Source: Pseudomonas sp. TH15 (GTDB taxonomy: Bacteria; Pseudomonadota; Gammaproteobacteria; Pseudomonadales; Pseudomonadaceae). From it: a stretch of 64,000 nt of DNA. Location of the stretch: NCBI RefSeq assembly GCF_016651105.1, contig NZ_JAEKEL010000001.1, positions 4,392,001 to 4,456,000 on the forward strand, written 5' to 3'. Below the pieces are notes generated by a model. The model ran no database searches and was not told the DNA's origin. It saw nothing but the letters and a program-made list of their open reading frames with translations. The translations under genes were made by a program, and so were the position numbers. Numbering within the stretch: position 1 is the stretch's first letter; every line of letters starts with the position of its first letter. This document shows, piece after piece, positions 1 through 8,331 of this stretch.

Positions 1-278
1 TCTTCTTTCTTGGCGGTTGCGTCGAAGGTGATGCCCTTCTCGGTCAGCCATTCTTTCAGCTCGGGAACCTTCATTTTCAGAGGGTCGGTTTCCGGGGCTT
101 CCTGCTCATTGCCGTCCGAGACCTTGATGCCAGCCGCTTGGTAGGCATCGACGATATCCGGTGCATCGCCATCGACGACCACCTCGGTGGCGGAGCCGAT
201 GACACCGAAGAATTCGCTCAACAGGCGATAGCACACGCCGCGCTCTTTGCCCGGCTTGTCCGTGTAGATCACTTTCAT
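1..278 (-). CDS. Hypothetical phage protein, HeH/LEM-like C-terminus (partial)
   Basis: The reading frame starts at ATG 278 and runs off the left edge, so only the first 92 residues are seen. It follows the major capsid gene in the head operon, a usual place for small head-completion or neck proteins. The visible end contains LKMKVPELKEWLTEKGI, which resembles the short helix-extended-helix (HeH/LEM-like) motif found in some phage structural and packaging proteins; this is a resemblance only. The function is not known. Confidence 0.7.
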   Translation of the reverse strand, partial: MKVIYTDKPGKERGVCYRLLSEFFGVIGSATEVVVDGDAPDIVDAYQAAGIKVSDGNEQEAPETDPLKMKVPELKEWLTEKGITFDATAKKE

Positions 279-288
279 AAGTCACCTC

Positions 289-317
289 AAAAGCATCCCG
301 GCGCCAGACGGGCGCCA
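289..317 (-). terminator. Weak hairpin between capsid gene and next gene
   Basis: GGCGCC at 300-305 and 311-316 forms a 6-bp stem with a 5-base loop. On the minus strand it is followed, after about seven bases, by a run of four T. It lies in the short gap after the major capsid stop. It could reduce read-through rather than stop it, since capsid genes need more transcript than distal genes. Weak evidence. Confidence 0.3.
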
Positions 318-333
318 GGTTGTGCGGGCCGAG

Positions 334-1311
334 TTACGGCGTGGTGGTACCGCTGATCACGGCGGCGAATGGGACCTGCTTGCGGCTGAACACGCGCTGC
401 CAGTTGGCGGCGGCGGCGTATTGGGTCGCGGTCGGGCTGGCGTTCTGAGCTTCAGAACCTTTCCAGCTGAAACCGGCAGGCTGGAGGATGTAGGTCTTCC
501 GCTCCCAAAGCACTTCCGCGCCGCCACCGTTGCCGCCACCTGGCTTACGCTCGAGTTCTACCGGCACCTTCGGCGTACCGTCGCCATAACCGAATGCGCC
601 TTGGCCGAAGAACACGGACAGGTATTTGCCCGCGCCATATACCAAGGCATCGTCCATGAACACCGGCTTGCCCAGGTAAGTGGCCAGAATGATCTTACCG
701 TCGGAGTCGCGCAGGTACTCGATGAGATCCTGTTTGACCATCTGGTTCATCACCACCGAGTGCACGCCGATCGCGCCAAACTGGTCGGCCGCATCACCGG
801 CGGTGAACGCAGCATCCTGGAAGGCGTTCGCGCTGATGGTCGCGCCCGCGTCGATGACCATGTCACCGCCGTTATTCGCAATGTTCGAGGCGATGATGCC
901 GCGAGCAGCTCCCAGGGTGTAACGCTGCCACTGGCGAGTCCAGTAGGTGCCGAAGCGGTTGCGGATCTGCTGCTGTGGTTCGGTGTTGGCCAGCTCTGCG
1001 GTCAGGTCGGTAACGCCGTAGCCTTTGTTGAGGTAAAGAACGCGGGCACGCATGCTGTCCTGCTCGACTTTGCCAACTTCGCCTTGGTCGTTCGGGTCGT
1101 CGTTGCTGATGTTCGGGGCTTCATCAGCGTTGAGATCCTGCCAGTAGCTGATCTCCGCGGTGCCCTGACTGCCGGAGGCGATCGCGTCCAGCACAGGCGA
1201 GCGGGTCACAATGCCCGATTCGTAAACAGCGGTCTTTTCCGGGCTGTTAACCGGCGCCAAGGAGGCGTAGTAGTCGCCGACGAAGATGTCGGTCAATTGG
1301 GTAGTTGCCAT
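334..1311 (-). CDS. Phage major capsid (coat) protein
   Basis: 325 residues, opening MATTQLTDIFVGDYYASL. It would form the icosahedral shell. The call rests on its length, a sequence pattern familiar from coat proteins of Pseudomonas siphovirus-like prophages (QDSMRARVLYLNKGYGVTDL, then a Trp/Arg-rich helix QWQRYTLGAARG), and its position directly after a scaffold-like gene in the order terS-terL-portal-MuF-adaptor-scaffold-capsid. The gap to the scaffold gene is three bases. No protease gene is seen nearby, so assembly probably uses the separate scaffold without the HK97-style protease. The exact capsid family cannot be fixed without a search. Confidence 0.85.
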   Translation of the reverse strand: MATTQLTDIFVGDYYASLAPVNSPEKTAVYESGIVTRSPVLDAIASGSQGTAEISYWQDLNADEAPNISNDDPNDQGEVGKVEQDSMRARVLYLNKGYGVTDLTAELANTEPQQQIRNRFGTYWTRQWQRYTLGAARGIIASNIANNGGDMVIDAGATISANAFQDAAFTAGDAADQFGAIGVHSVVMNQMVKQDLIEYLRDSDGKIILATYLGKPVFMDDALVYGAGKYLSVFFGQGAFGYGDGTPKVPVELERKPGGGNGGGAEVLWERKTYILQPAGFSWKGSEAQNASPTATQYAAAANWQRVFSRKQVPFAAVISGTTTP

Positions 1312-1314
1312 GGA

Positions 1315-2088
1315 TTAGGTTCCTTTGGTGGCCTGGAGTTTTTTGAATGCGTCGGGGTTGTCCCGGGCCAGCGCGGCGCGCTCCTGCTCGGTGTACTCGC
1401 CCCATTTCTTCGTGGCCTTGCCACCTTGATCGCCGGTCTGACCGGCACCCTGAGCCCTTGGCCAAAGGTGTGTTGCTGTTTCACGCAGCGATTCCGCCCA
1501 TTCGAGCGGCGACAGCGGGGTTTTCCCGTCCTTCCCGTAAACGACCTCGCCGTCACGGTCGGTGGCGATTGCCTCGCCGTCTTCACTGAGTTTGAAAGTG
1601 CCCCGGGCGCGCAAGATGATGTCCTCGGCAGCCTCTGGAAGCGCGCCGGCCTTGATGGCGGCAGCGCGGATGGAGTCGGCCAGCACTTTGTCGCTGTACT
1701 TGGCAGCGAAGGCTTCGGCCTTGTCGGCACGCTCGTTGGCGGCTTTGATTTGCTTCTCGGAGTCGGTGCGCAGGCGCTCGGTGCGGCGGTTGATCACCTC
1801 GTCGAGCTTGCCCTCTGCAATCAGCTTCGTTTCTTCGTCCTGACCGACCTTGACGAGCAAGCCTTTAACCGCGTCGATATCCAGGCCTTCAAACTGACCT
1901 TTCAGCTTGTCCAGTTCGGTTTTGATGGTCCGGTTGGAGCCCAACAATTCCTGATTCTTGGACTTGAGCCCGTTTACTTCCTTGTCCAGATACTCCTGAA
2001 CTTTTCCGCCAAGCGCCTCCTGGAGGGCTGCAGTCTGAGTTGCGTCGAGGGTGAGGCCAGCGGCGGCTGGGTCAAATTCAAATGGCAT
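1315..2088 (-). CDS. Phage capsid scaffolding-like protein
   Basis: 257 residues from ATG 2088 (MPFEFDPAAAGL). This start has a purine-rich AGGGGA ribosome site; longer in-frame starts run back through the terminator hairpin and were not used. The protein is highly charged, with a long predicted coiled coil in the first two thirds (KSKNQELLGSNRTIKTELDK, later RTERLRTDSEKQIKAANERA) and a Lys/Glu-rich tail. That composition, and its place directly before the major capsid gene, are typical of scaffolding proteins that shape the procapsid and then leave. Assigned by context and composition. Confidence 0.75.
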   Translation of the reverse strand: MPFEFDPAAAGLTLDATQTAALQEALGGKVQEYLDKEVNGLKSKNQELLGSNRTIKTELDKLKGQFEGLDIDAVKGLLVKVGQDEETKLIAEGKLDEVINRRTERLRTDSEKQIKAANERADKAEAFAAKYSDKVLADSIRAAAIKAGALPEAAEDIILRARGTFKLSEDGEAIATDRDGEVVYGKDGKTPLSPLEWAESLRETATHLWPRAQGAGQTGDQGGKATKKWGEYTEQERAALARDNPDAFKKLQATKGT

Positions 2089-2126
2089 GGGTATCCCCTG
2101 GGGATTGGTTGGCCCGCCTGGCGGGC

Positions 2127-2152
2127 ATAAAAAACCGCCCATTGGGCGGTTT
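2127..2152 (-). terminator. Intrinsic terminator upstream of scaffold gene
   Basis: Stem AACCGCCC (2133-2140) / GGGCGGTT (2144-2151) with a 3-base loop, followed on the minus strand by six T. It sits between the adaptor gene and the scaffold gene, so it divides the head operon. A second palindrome (GCCCGCC/GGCGGGC, 2112-2126) lies just below it. Either an antitermination factor or a separate promoter would be needed for capsid expression. Confidence 0.75.
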
Positions 2153-2169
2153 GGTGTGAATTCTGTGCT

Positions 2170-2655
2170 TTACCGAACTATTGAAAGTCCGCGCATGACA
2201 AGGTAATCAGCGAACTGCGTCCTACTCGGCGCGTATGGCGGCGGGCGCATGCGAAAGCCCGGGGTAGCGCGATTGAGCCGCGTCCGCCGGCCGTTTGGTT
2301 CAGTGCAGTGAGTTGGCTCTTCGATCTGGAAGCCCTGTTCGGCGGCGTATAACTCAACTGCCAGCCGTACTTGGCCCCACTCAAGCTCAAAGGGCACGAA
2401 CGTGTCGGACAGCGTCTGATATTCGATCTTGCAATCGCGCCGTGGCCAGGCCATGGCCTGATTCGTATTGGCCTTGCGTCCTTTCCATTGGCGAGCGTTG
2501 ATATCGGCTGCAGCGCGCAGCAGAAGTTCGACCTGGTCAGCCTCTGCTTCAGGTATCCGGAACCCGTAGTAGTCACGGTAGAAGGTCAGCTTATCCAGCG
2601 GCACGAAGCTATTGGCGTCCGGCCTACCCTTCCCGTCCTCAACGATAATCTGCAT
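2170..2655 (-). CDS. DnaT-like / head-tail adaptor-position protein
   Basis: 161 residues, beginning MQIIVEDGKGRPDANSFVPL. This opening and the later NTNQAMAWPRRDC match the pattern of the phage family catalogued as putative DnaT-like ssDNA-binding proteins (often I-V-E-D-G-T-G-x-P-x-A-N-S-Y at the start and Q-x-x-x-W-P-R in the middle). In this position, after portal and MuF-like genes, members of this family are usually head completion or head-tail connector components, so the DnaT name may mislead. The start codon is eight bases after the frameshift-restored stop of the MuF-like gene. Confidence 0.6.
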   Translation of the reverse strand: MQIIVEDGKGRPDANSFVPLDKLTFYRDYYGFRIPEAEADQVELLLRAAADINARQWKGRKANTNQAMAWPRRDCKIEYQTLSDTFVPFELEWGQVRLAVELYAAEQGFQIEEPTHCTEPNGRRTRLNRATPGFRMRPPPYAPSRTQFADYLVMRGLSIVR

Positions 2656-2663
2656 GCGCTATC

Positions 2664-3775
2664 TCAACCTGGTTGAGCGCTGAGTGTAACGCCTGCTCGG
2701 ATGAACATGTCAGGCTCTGCTTCCTTCAACTGCGCCAGCGTCAGCGGCTTGAACGACTTGTCGAGCTGCAGCTTGGCGAACTTCTCAGGAGTCAGCCCCC
2801 ATCACGGAACAACTTGGCCCGCACCGGGCCGAGAGCATGATCCTGAAAGCTCGACGGCTGTGTTGCCAGCCACTCGTAATAGTTCAGGCTGGCGTCGACC
2901 TGCGTCCCGCCGCTCTCGCCCACCGAAGCGCGCGTGGCGTCCTTTGCGAACAGCTCCGAAAGCCTAGTTGTCGGCACCGTGGTTGACCGGCAATTGATGT
3001 GCGCCGGCGGCAGAGGCCCTTTGCCAAGGTCGAAGCGCATACCGTCCAATCCTTTGCATTGCTGCGAGGTCTTGCGGTCGAGTGTCGAAACCCACCGATA
3101 GCCCAGAACCACGTCGCTGTTGGCCTTTAGCGTTTCCATCCGCGCCGTGGTGGCCACATGCTGGATTGCCGTCTGCACCACAGAGGCGGCGTTGCGATTG
3201 CTCACCGCCAGGATGCCGTCCGTGAAGTTTTGCGTCGCGGTGCCGCGAATCGTCTGGATGATCTGGGCGTTGGTTTGACCCTGGCCGAAGCCGAGTCGAA
3301 TGGTGTTCGTGACTCGCATCGTCTCGGTGCGCGTCCAGCCACTGACGAAGCTCTTCAACAGCTTGCCGCCGTCGATACCCTTCACCTGCAACGGATACGA
3401 AAAGATCGCTGCACGGATGACGGTATTGGTCGGAACGACCGCGTCAATTGACAGCGCATTACTCAAGCTCTTGGCTTCAAATGTCGATTCGTACAGCGCG
3501 ATATCGACCAGATCGGTCTGCACCAGGTCGCCATAAGCCTTGTAGATCTCCAACAGTTTGCCGTCCACTCGCGCCAGAAACTGTTCGAGACGGTCGCGGC
3601 TGTAGGTGGTCAGCTCCTTGCGTGTCAGTTGCTCCCGCACCAGTTTGTCGATCTGGCGCAGGTACTTCTCGAATTTCTTTACCTCACCAGCCTTAAGCCG
3701 CTCCAGCATTACCGAGTGGCGGGTTGTCTGCTCCAGTAGTTGGCTGTCCGCCTGCACCTGACTTGTCGTTGGCAT
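2664..3775 (-). CDS. MuF/SPP1 gp7-like minor head protein, frameshifted near its C-terminus
   Basis: From ATG 3775 (MPTTSQVQADSQLLEQ) the open frame gives 327 residues and stops at 2792-2794. It has the features of minor head (Phage_Mu_F/SPP1 gp7) proteins: a helical N-terminal half and a C-terminal stretch with YRWVSTLDRKTSQQCKGLDG followed by PPAHINCRSTTVP, the typical T-x-D-x-R-T-x-x-x-C ... PP-x-H-x-N-C-R motif. A further 43 codons in the -1 frame continue without a stop to 2664 (LTPEKFAKLQLDKSFKPL, TLAQLKEAEPDMFIRAG) and fill the gap exactly to the next gene. The break falls in a run of five G (minus strand). The gene overlaps the portal gene by 83 bases. One missing G, real or artefactual, is the simplest explanation. 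Confidence 0.8.
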
Positions 3776-5153
3776 CTTCTTTGTCCAGGTTGATGCCGGC
3801 CGACTCGCGCTCATCGCTGATCAGGTCGGCTTCGTCTTCGTATGGGCGATCCGGCAGCTTGCCGGTAGTGAGATACTGCCAGTAGGTGTCAGCGCTGATC
3901 GTGCCAGCCATCACACCCTTGAGCAGTTCCGCGAGCACCTGGGCGTCGACCGTTGGGGTCACGAATTCAGGGGTCACCTTGAACTTGACCTGCTTGGGGT
4001 CGTAGCCCTTCCACTCGGCGGCGTACCGCAGGCCTTGCTCCACCGCCTCGGCCACCGTGATGACGATGCTGTGCAGCGTGGCATGCTGGTCGTTTTGGCG
4101 TGTTTTTCGCGCCTCTCCCGACTCAGTACCGCCCACGTCCATAACCTTGGCGCCAGCCTCAAGCGCGGCGTTCTTCTGGTCATCCATGGCTTTGCGGACT
4201 GCTTCAATGCCGGCACCTTGGAACTCCAGGTAACCGCACTCGCCATTCGGGCCCAGATCCCAAGCAGCAGATGGCCCGGTCACGCTGAGCTCTACAGACT
4301 CATCAAGTCCAGACACCCACGGCTGAGGGTGGCTGGTCTGGTGCAGGGCAGTGAAGTAATCAGCGCTCAGTTGGTAGGACTTCAACGCGGCGCGCGCCAT
4401 CGTCAACAGCGGCACCTCATCGACGTCCGGCGAGTTGTCGGTCGATCCGCAGTAGATCACCGGCAAGTACGACAGGCCTTTGACCAGGCGGTTGTCCGTT
4501 CCTGTGGTGCCCAGCGGCTTTTCGTTCTCGACCAGCTCACCGCCTTCATTCCGCACGGCGGTGTAGCAGACCTCGTTGAGCATGAAGAACTCACGGAACA
4601 CAGTGTCGCAGTCATGACTGTATCGATCGCCGCCCTTCTTGCGAAACTCGCGGAATACCGAGAGGACCAGATCCTGCCGGCCGCCTTGATCAGCGGAGTC
4701 CCAGTTGATCGCGTTGCGCGTGGCATACGTCGAGAAATACGGCTCGCCGCGATCATCGATGTTCACCACCAGCGGCACCCGACCGTGCGAGATAGCCTGG
4801 CGCACCATGCGGAAGAACAGTTGCTTCAGACCGAAGCCGTCCGCAGTTGCGTTTTCCTCCAGTCCTTTCAGGCCGCCGGGCAGTTCGATCTCCGGGATCA
4901 ACCGAGATACCAAACCCATCATCGAACGCAATGAGTCACGCACCCAGTGTTCGTATTGAGCGCGGTCGGTGTAGTTTTGGTACAGATACTTGTTGCCGGC
5001 GCCATCCAGCTTTTCGGCTTCGACCATTCCGCTCGGCTTGGGCAGATTGCGCTCGTTGCGCTTCACGGCGCACTCACCCTCGAGCGCGTCGTCCATCATC
5101 TCCCACTCCGCGATGTGCGCGTCGTAGTCGGGGTTTGTCGATTGCACTGGCAT
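3693..5153 (-). CDS. Phage portal protein (DUF4055-type)
   Basis: 486 residues. The portal forms the ring at one capsid vertex through which terminase drives DNA. The sequence (MPVQSTNPDYDAHIAEWEMM; later GLKQLFFRMVRQAISHGRVP and LKSYQLSADYFTALHQTSHP) resembles the portal family also listed as DUF4055 in Pseudomonas prophages. Its C-terminus is acidic and Gly/Pro/Ala-rich, as is common for portal wing or crown ends. The start ATG shares one base with the terminase stop (TGATG), showing translational coupling. The gene lies between terL and the MuF-like gene, the standard order. Confidence 0.87.
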   Translation of the reverse strand: MPVQSTNPDYDAHIAEWEMMDDALEGECAVKRNERNLPKPSGMVEAEKLDGAGNKYLYQNYTDRAQYEHWVRDSLRSMMGLVSRLIPEIELPGGLKGLEENATADGFGLKQLFFRMVRQAISHGRVPLVVNIDDRGEPYFSTYATRNAINWDSADQGGRQDLVLSVFREFRKKGGDRYSHDCDTVFREFFMLNEVCYTAVRNEGGELVENEKPLGTTGTDNRLVKGLSYLPVIYCGSTDNSPDVDEVPLLTMARAALKSYQLSADYFTALHQTSHPQPWVSGLDESVELSVTGPSAAWDLGPNGECGYLEFQGAGIEAVRKAMDDQKNAALEAGAKVMDVGGTESGEARKTRQNDQHATLHSIVITVAEAVEQGLRYAAEWKGYDPKQVKFKVTPEFVTPTVDAQVLAELLKGVMAGTISADTYWQYLTTGKLPDRPYEDEADLISDERESAGINLDKEDANDKSGAGGQPTTGADNPPLGNAGAA

Positions 5154-6643
5154 CAGGCCAAGCCTCCAATACGGCGGACACCGCCTGTGCGTTTACGTCT
5201 GCCCATCGAAACAGCGAAGTAGCGAAATGCATCCGCGCCGTGTGATGACCAGTCGTGTAAGGGTTTGTCTTTCCAGCAGCCCCGCTTGTCGTCCCACTCC
5301 TTTCGGTAATTCTCCAGACAGGAGATACCCAGTTCGCACTTGGACTCATCGAAGGCGCAGGCCGGAAGGATTTCCCGAACCTGTTCGATGCCTTCGTCGA
5401 TACCAAGCTTTGGAACAACGCTGAACTTGAGGCTGTATTTCTGCCCGTCGATCTCGTAGCCCTCGCGTGCCAGCTCGCGGCGAGTCTTGCCGTCGCTGCC
5501 GAACTCTCGGTTATCGATGTCGTGCGGACCCCAGTGATCGCCATACGTGTATTTGCGATCCTTGAGCGCTTTCATGTAATGCCGAAGGCCTTCACCGCTG
5601 TTCTCGTAGAAGTCGATGACGTGGTATTCCTCGCCGACGATCCGGACAAACCAGATCGCCGTAGAGTCGCCGACGCCGATATCCCAGATCGTGTGCACCG
5701 GCAGATGGCTGTTGTCGGGTAGTGCGCCGATGCGCTGAGCGGCGTGGAGCTTCGTAAATTGCTTGGCGTAGTAGGCGCCCTCAATCGACTGCTGAAAGGC
5801 CTCCGCCGACAGAGACGGATATTCCCGCTTCATGTCGTCGCCAAGTGTCTTCTCCTTGGCGGCGTACCAGGCGCGCTGGCCCGGGTTCGTCTCGATGCCG
5901 TGCTTGGCGAACAGCTCGTTGAAGTAGTCGGTCAGGCGCTGCGGGATGACCGCGTCGGTGGGGTCAAGCCAGTACGCCTTGTTTTTCCACCAACTGAAAA
6001 AGAAGAACTTCCAGTCCAGCTTGCCGAGCGGCGTGTCTGACAGCAGCTGCTTCTCGGCAGTCTGGGAATAATCGAAGAAGTAGCCGGCCCGGCCCTCAGC
6101 CGTGGATTCGATCGTGACAAAGCAGTCAGTCGCCACCGCCTCGAAGGCGCCGGTGACGATCTCGCGCGCCTTGTGCGGAAATTTGGCGCAAATCTTCCCG
6201 AACTCGGAGACGTGCAGGTAACGCAGCGTGCCGCCCCGAAACGAGGTACTGACGTAGAGCGAACCGCCCTTGCTGAACACCAGCTCACCGGCAGCGTCGT
6301 TGCTCGCAGGGTTTGCAGCGCGGATCTCTTTCGGCAGGTTGTCGTAGGCGTACTTCACCTTCTCCCTGAACAGGCGCTTGGCGTCGTTCAGGGTGTGGGC
6401 GATAAGCGCGCACTTGGCCGACTCGAACAAAGCCGCGTCCAGCTGGATGATGCAGCACTCAGTGGTGAAGCCGAGCTGGCGAGCCTTCAGGATGATGTTC
6501 CGGGTGTGCATCCCGTCGAAGTATTCGATCTGCTCGTCCGTCATCCTGAAGCGGACTTTCTTCCCGCCTTTGTCAGTTATGAAGTAGAGATTATTGAGCC
6601 TCCAACGCTTATCCCGGAGCAGCTTCATGTGCTCGGGCTTCAT
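5153..6643 (-). CDS. terL: Phage terminase large subunit
   Basis: 496 residues. It is the DNA-packaging motor: an N-terminal ATPase and a C-terminal nuclease that cuts the concatemer. Visible motifs are an adenine-binding region before a Walker A variant (KARQLGFTT, about residues 53-61), a Walker B-like segment ending in SEFGK (about 146-150), and an RNase H-type nuclease start (IWDIGVGDSTAIW, about 318-330) with a late conserved acidic residue in HGADAFRYF. The start follows the small-subunit stop by one base, and the stop overlaps the portal start, so three packaging genes are coupled. Confidence 0.93.
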   Translation of the reverse strand: MKPEHMKLLRDKRWRLNNLYFITDKGGKKVRFRMTDEQIEYFDGMHTRNIILKARQLGFTTECCIIQLDAALFESAKCALIAHTLNDAKRLFREKVKYAYDNLPKEIRAANPASNDAAGELVFSKGGSLYVSTSFRGGTLRYLHVSEFGKICAKFPHKAREIVTGAFEAVATDCFVTIESTAEGRAGYFFDYSQTAEKQLLSDTPLGKLDWKFFFFSWWKNKAYWLDPTDAVIPQRLTDYFNELFAKHGIETNPGQRAWYAAKEKTLGDDMKREYPSLSAEAFQQSIEGAYYAKQFTKLHAAQRIGALPDNSHLPVHTIWDIGVGDSTAIWFVRIVGEEYHVIDFYENSGEGLRHYMKALKDRKYTYGDHWGPHDIDNREFGSDGKTRRELAREGYEIDGQKYSLKFSVVPKLGIDEGIEQVREILPACAFDESKCELGISCLENYRKEWDDKRGCWKDKPLHDWSSHGADAFRYFAVSMGRRKRTGGVRRIGGLA

Positions 6644-6644
6644 G

Positions 6645-7166
6645 TCAGGCGTCCTTCGATAGTTCGTCCATCATCGCGGCCAGGGTGTCGACTGTCTTGT
6701 CGCCCTCTTCCGTATCGAGATTGAATGCTTGGCGCTCGCCCTTGATCACTTTGAGCTGGGCGTCGACGCCCGCGTTGAGTGACCGAGCGAAGTCGCCGTG
6801 GTTTTCTTCAGTGACCGTGACGCTGGAGAGGAATGTGCTGAGCTTGCTCGCAATGCCGCGCCACTGCGCCAAGCCAGAACGGTGCGCAAGCACGACAGCC
6901 GCAGCCTGATCGGATGCTTCCTCGATAATTTCGGCATCAGTGACCAGTTTCTTCTGGTCACCATCCGTGGTCACCGCTCTGGTCACCTTGTCCTTTACGG
7001 CAGATCTGACCTTGCTCGTCAGGTCCCGCTGCCAGCCTTCCTTCTCGGCGCGCTTCATGATCGTGTTGTGCGCTACGCCATGCTCAGCGGCGATGGCGCG
7101 CAGGGAAAGCAGACCGGCACGGTAGGCTCGTTCGATCGCCTCCCAGTCGGGTTGCTTAGTTGTCAT
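6645..7166 (-). CDS. terS: Phage terminase small subunit
   Basis: 173 residues from ATG 7166 (MTTKQPDWEAIERAYRAGLL). It would recognise the packaging site and recruit the large subunit. The N-terminus is a helix-turn-helix (SLRAIAAEHGVAHNTIMKRA, residues about 21-40), as in many small terminases; the middle is helical and the C-terminus acidic. A longer in-frame extension upstream was rejected because it overlaps the promoter of the divergent gene and lacks a ribosome site. It is the first gene of the packaging and head block. Confidence 0.85.
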   Translation of the reverse strand: MTTKQPDWEAIERAYRAGLLSLRAIAAEHGVAHNTIMKRAEKEGWQRDLTSKVRSAVKDKVTRAVTTDGDQKKLVTDAEIIEEASDQAAAVVLAHRSGLAQWRGIASKLSTFLSSVTVTEENHGDFARSLNAGVDAQLKVIKGERQAFNLDTEEGDKTVDTLAAMMDELSKDA

Positions 7167-7196
7167 AAATTGTCCCGGGTAGACATAAGGTAGGGA

Positions 7197-7225
7197 TTGA
7201 AATAGTGGCGAGTTGCCGGTATTTG
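7197..7225 (+). promoter_or_regulatory. Candidate sigma-70 promoter for the 7268 gene
   Basis: TTGAAA (7197-7202) and TATTTG (7220-7225) are 17 bases apart on the plus strand, 43 bases upstream of the start of an isolated plus-strand gene. The -35 is good and the -10 is only partly matched. The position is right for a self-promoted accessory gene inside a minus-strand late operon. Confidence 0.4.
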
Positions 7226-7267
7226 TTCGCCTCGACATTTCCGTCGGAGAGTAGGGAGAAGCCAACC

Positions 7268-7627
7268 ATGCAAGAAAACGATCAAAAAACTCCGGAACAG
7301 AAAATGGTCGCCTACGCGGCGAGCTATTTCGCCGCCCGCATCGTGTTGTCAGATCAGAATCGGGCAACGTCAAAGGAACTCGACACAGCCAGAAAAACAT
7401 TTGACTCATTGACTAATTTTTTTGCGGGCGGAGGTTACCTACCCCACGAGGCATTCCTTAGGCCTATCCCAGAAAGTGAGGATGCCTATCTGACGGTAAT
7501 TATTGGCCAGGATGGTTGCATGCCACTTGCCGACCGAACTGGTACATACACCGTTTCAGGGGAAGTTATTCAGCAAGTCCTCAATATCTATTACGAATCT
7601 TGGTTTCATAGCTTGCAAAGAGGCTGA
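7268..7627 (+). CDS. Unknown protein, plus-strand accessory gene in the late operon
   Basis: 119 residues from ATG 7268 (MQENDQKTPEQKMVAYAASY), chosen because AGGGAG lies 10 bases upstream. It is soluble and helical in its first half (residues 15-50) with no signal or membrane segment, and I do not recognise a family. It is the only plus-strand gene in the packaging and lysis arm, sits between terS and small lysis-side genes, is more AT-rich than its neighbours, and has its own candidate promoter. This is the classic layout of a moron, a gene expressed from a prophage for its own purpose. Confidence 0.7.
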   Translation: MQENDQKTPEQKMVAYAASYFAARIVLSDQNRATSKELDTARKTFDSLTNFFAGGGYLPHEAFLRPIPESEDAYLTVIIGQDGCMPLADRTGTYTVSGEVIQQVLNIYYESWFHSLQRG

Positions 7628-7703
7628 CAGGGTTAAGCAATGAAATAGGCTCCATGGAGGGCGCTAAACATCTGCGCTGCAAAGCAATGCATGCGACGGC
7701 GCC

Positions 7704-7958
7704 TCACCCTTCTCCGCCATCCAGCAGCACATCAATCAGCTTCTGCTCGCCCAGGCGCATTGCCCCTAGGCACTGCAAGTCGTCGCACTTGGGACCAAGC
7801 CCGAACACCGTCACTTCGCCTTTCGGCCCCATGAGGGTCAGCGCGCCTACAGTGCACTCCGGGTGCACACCGGCATCGAGGTCATCAGCAATCTTGCGCA
7901 GGGTCTTGGCGGCGCCGCGCCAGCCCTCCCGCTTGAACTCAACAAGCTTCGCGGTCAT
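7704..7958 (-). CDS. Hypothetical small phage protein
   Basis: 84 residues from ATG 7958 (MTAKLVEFKREGWRGAAKTL). The start overlaps the previous stop as ATGA, the junction repeated through this run of small genes. It has an amphipathic helix (GAAKTLRKIADDLD) and later CDDLQCLGAMRLGEQK. Not a recognised family. The whole block 7704-8761 is transcribed after the holin and before the terminase. Confidence 0.7.
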   Translation of the reverse strand: MTAKLVEFKREGWRGAAKTLRKIADDLDAGVHPECTVGALTLMGPKGEVTVFGLGPKCDDLQCLGAMRLGEQKLIDVLLDGGEG

Positions 7959-8143
7959 GCCGTCACCCCGTGGAGCCACTCTTCAATGATACGGCGCAGA
8001 ACCGGTTCACTCAGGATGGCTGATGGTTTGTCGCCGGCGATCACGGAGCGCACCAGGTCACACGGCAGCACGTGGACACCGTCTTCAGCCGTTACCGTCA
8101 GGTGCGGACGCTGACCGGCGATGTCGTGGATGTCTGCGGTCAT
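7955..8143 (-). CDS. Hypothetical small phage protein
   Basis: 62 residues (MTADIHDIAGQRPHLTVTAE). It is coupled at both ends by ATGA overlaps. It has a short beta-rich N-terminus and a helical C-terminal segment (SEPVLRRIIEEWLHGV). No recognised domain, signal peptide or membrane segment. Confidence 0.65.
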   Translation of the reverse strand: MTADIHDIAGQRPHLTVTAEDGVHVLPCDLVRSVIAGDKPSAILSEPVLRRIIEEWLHGVTA

Positions 8144-8331
8144 GCCTTCACCATATTGTGGGTCTGTGCGTGGGCATGCCCGTGCAGCTCGGCAACGATC
8201 AGGCCCTGAGGCAGGCCAGCAGCCTTGGCAGCATCGATGGCCTTGGCGATCGCGCTATCCAGCTCGGTCAGTGCCTTGTTGATGTCCTGGCTCAGCGGGA
8301 GCGCGTGGTGCAGGCGGGTGACGTTACTCAT
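8140..8331 (-). CDS. Hypothetical small phage protein
   Basis: 63 residues (MSNVTRLHHALPLSQDINKA). Mostly one long helix (KALTELDSAIAKAIDAAKAA) followed by a His-rich segment (ELHGHAHAQTHNMV). The His cluster could bind metal, but this is only a reading of composition. Coupled by ATGA overlaps to both neighbours. Confidence 0.65.
   Translation of the reverse strand: MSNVTRLHHALPLSQDINKALTELDSAIAKAIDAAKAAGLPQGLIVAELHGHAHAQTHNMVKA

Noticed and set aside
322..2130. Long open frame (602 codons) on the plus strand across capsid and scaffold genes
   Set aside because: It is the antisense of two well-supported minus-strand genes, has no ribosome site, and its protein has no plausible composition. 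High GC with regular third-base use makes such shadow frames common.
3693..3775. Long overlap of portal and MuF-like genes as a mis-called start
   Set aside because: Overlaps of this size occur here in related phages, and the downstream start has a purine-rich upstream segment; later in-frame starts would remove conserved N-terminal helices.
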